The position numbers and the translations under genes were made by a program. DNA of 5,401 nt from Planctomycetota bacterium (lineage in GTDB: Bacteria; Planctomycetota; Phycisphaerae; WQYP01; JAJZKY01). The stretch lies in contig JAJZKY010000383.1 of NCBI GenBank assembly GCA_021803885.1, positions 1 to 5,401 on the forward strand. Direction: 5' to 3'. The notes beneath the pieces were generated by a model that was not told where the DNA came from, did not search any database, and worked only from the letters and a program-made list of their open reading frames with translations. Shown piece by piece: positions 5,401-5,401 of the stretch; the stretch's first letter is position 1, and each line of letters opens with the position of its first letter.

Positions 5401-5401
5401 G

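Noticed and set aside
5280..5401. Alternative minus-strand frame ending in TGA at the GT4-like start
   Set aside because: It stays open but encodes a patternless Ser/Tyr/Trp/His-rich stretch. The neighbouring frame gives a clean transmembrane helix and basic tail.
1..5401. CRISPR arrays, tRNA/rRNA genes, toxin-antitoxin or defence modules
   Set aside because: I saw no spaced direct repeats, no cloverleaf-like segment and no motifs of those families on either strand.

Overview
The window looks like a piece of a moderately GC-rich soil-type bacterium. My best guess is Acidobacteriota (class Terriglobia), based on the style of the secreted GH39 glycosidase, the YjhG-type sugar-acid dehydratase remnant and the exopolysaccharide genes. 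I cannot confirm the taxon from 5.4 kb.

Layout, left to right. Bases 1-60 are an exact inverted copy of the middle of a WcaF-like acetyltransferase gene whose complete version lies at 2291-2899 on the minus strand. At about base 60 this fragment is joined head-on to the first ~51 codons of a YjhG/YagF-family sugar-acid dehydratase reading on the minus strand (211 down to 59). Neither piece is a working gene as seen here. A ~290-base non-coding stretch follows, holding a GTATAC-centred candidate operator and a weak candidate promoter. Next comes a complete plus-strand gene (504-2174) for a secreted GH39 glycoside hydrolase with both catalytic glutamates visible.

The right half (2291-5401) is a minus-strand exopolysaccharide or O-antigen assembly operon. 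In transcription order it holds: the 3' end of a membrane protein (cut by the window edge), a GT-B/GT4-type glycosyltransferase, a GT-A/GT8-type glycosyltransferase, a possible 39-codon small ORF, and the WcaF-like O-acetyltransferase. The first two genes overlap by 17 bases, and the small ORF fits tightly between its neighbours. The operon converges on the GH39 gene.

How the parts may work together: the glycosyltransferases build a repeat unit on a lipid carrier at the inner membrane face, WcaF acetylates it, and the truncated membrane protein is a candidate for export, polymerisation or ligation. The exported GH39 enzyme might trim the polymer, as GH39-type PslG does for Psl, or might simply degrade plant xylan.

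The main oddity is the inverted wcaF fragment joined to a truncated dehydratase through short microhomology. It is either a real inverted-duplication breakpoint or an amplification/assembly chimera. I found no CRISPR array, RNA gene, transposase or clearly novel defence-like system.
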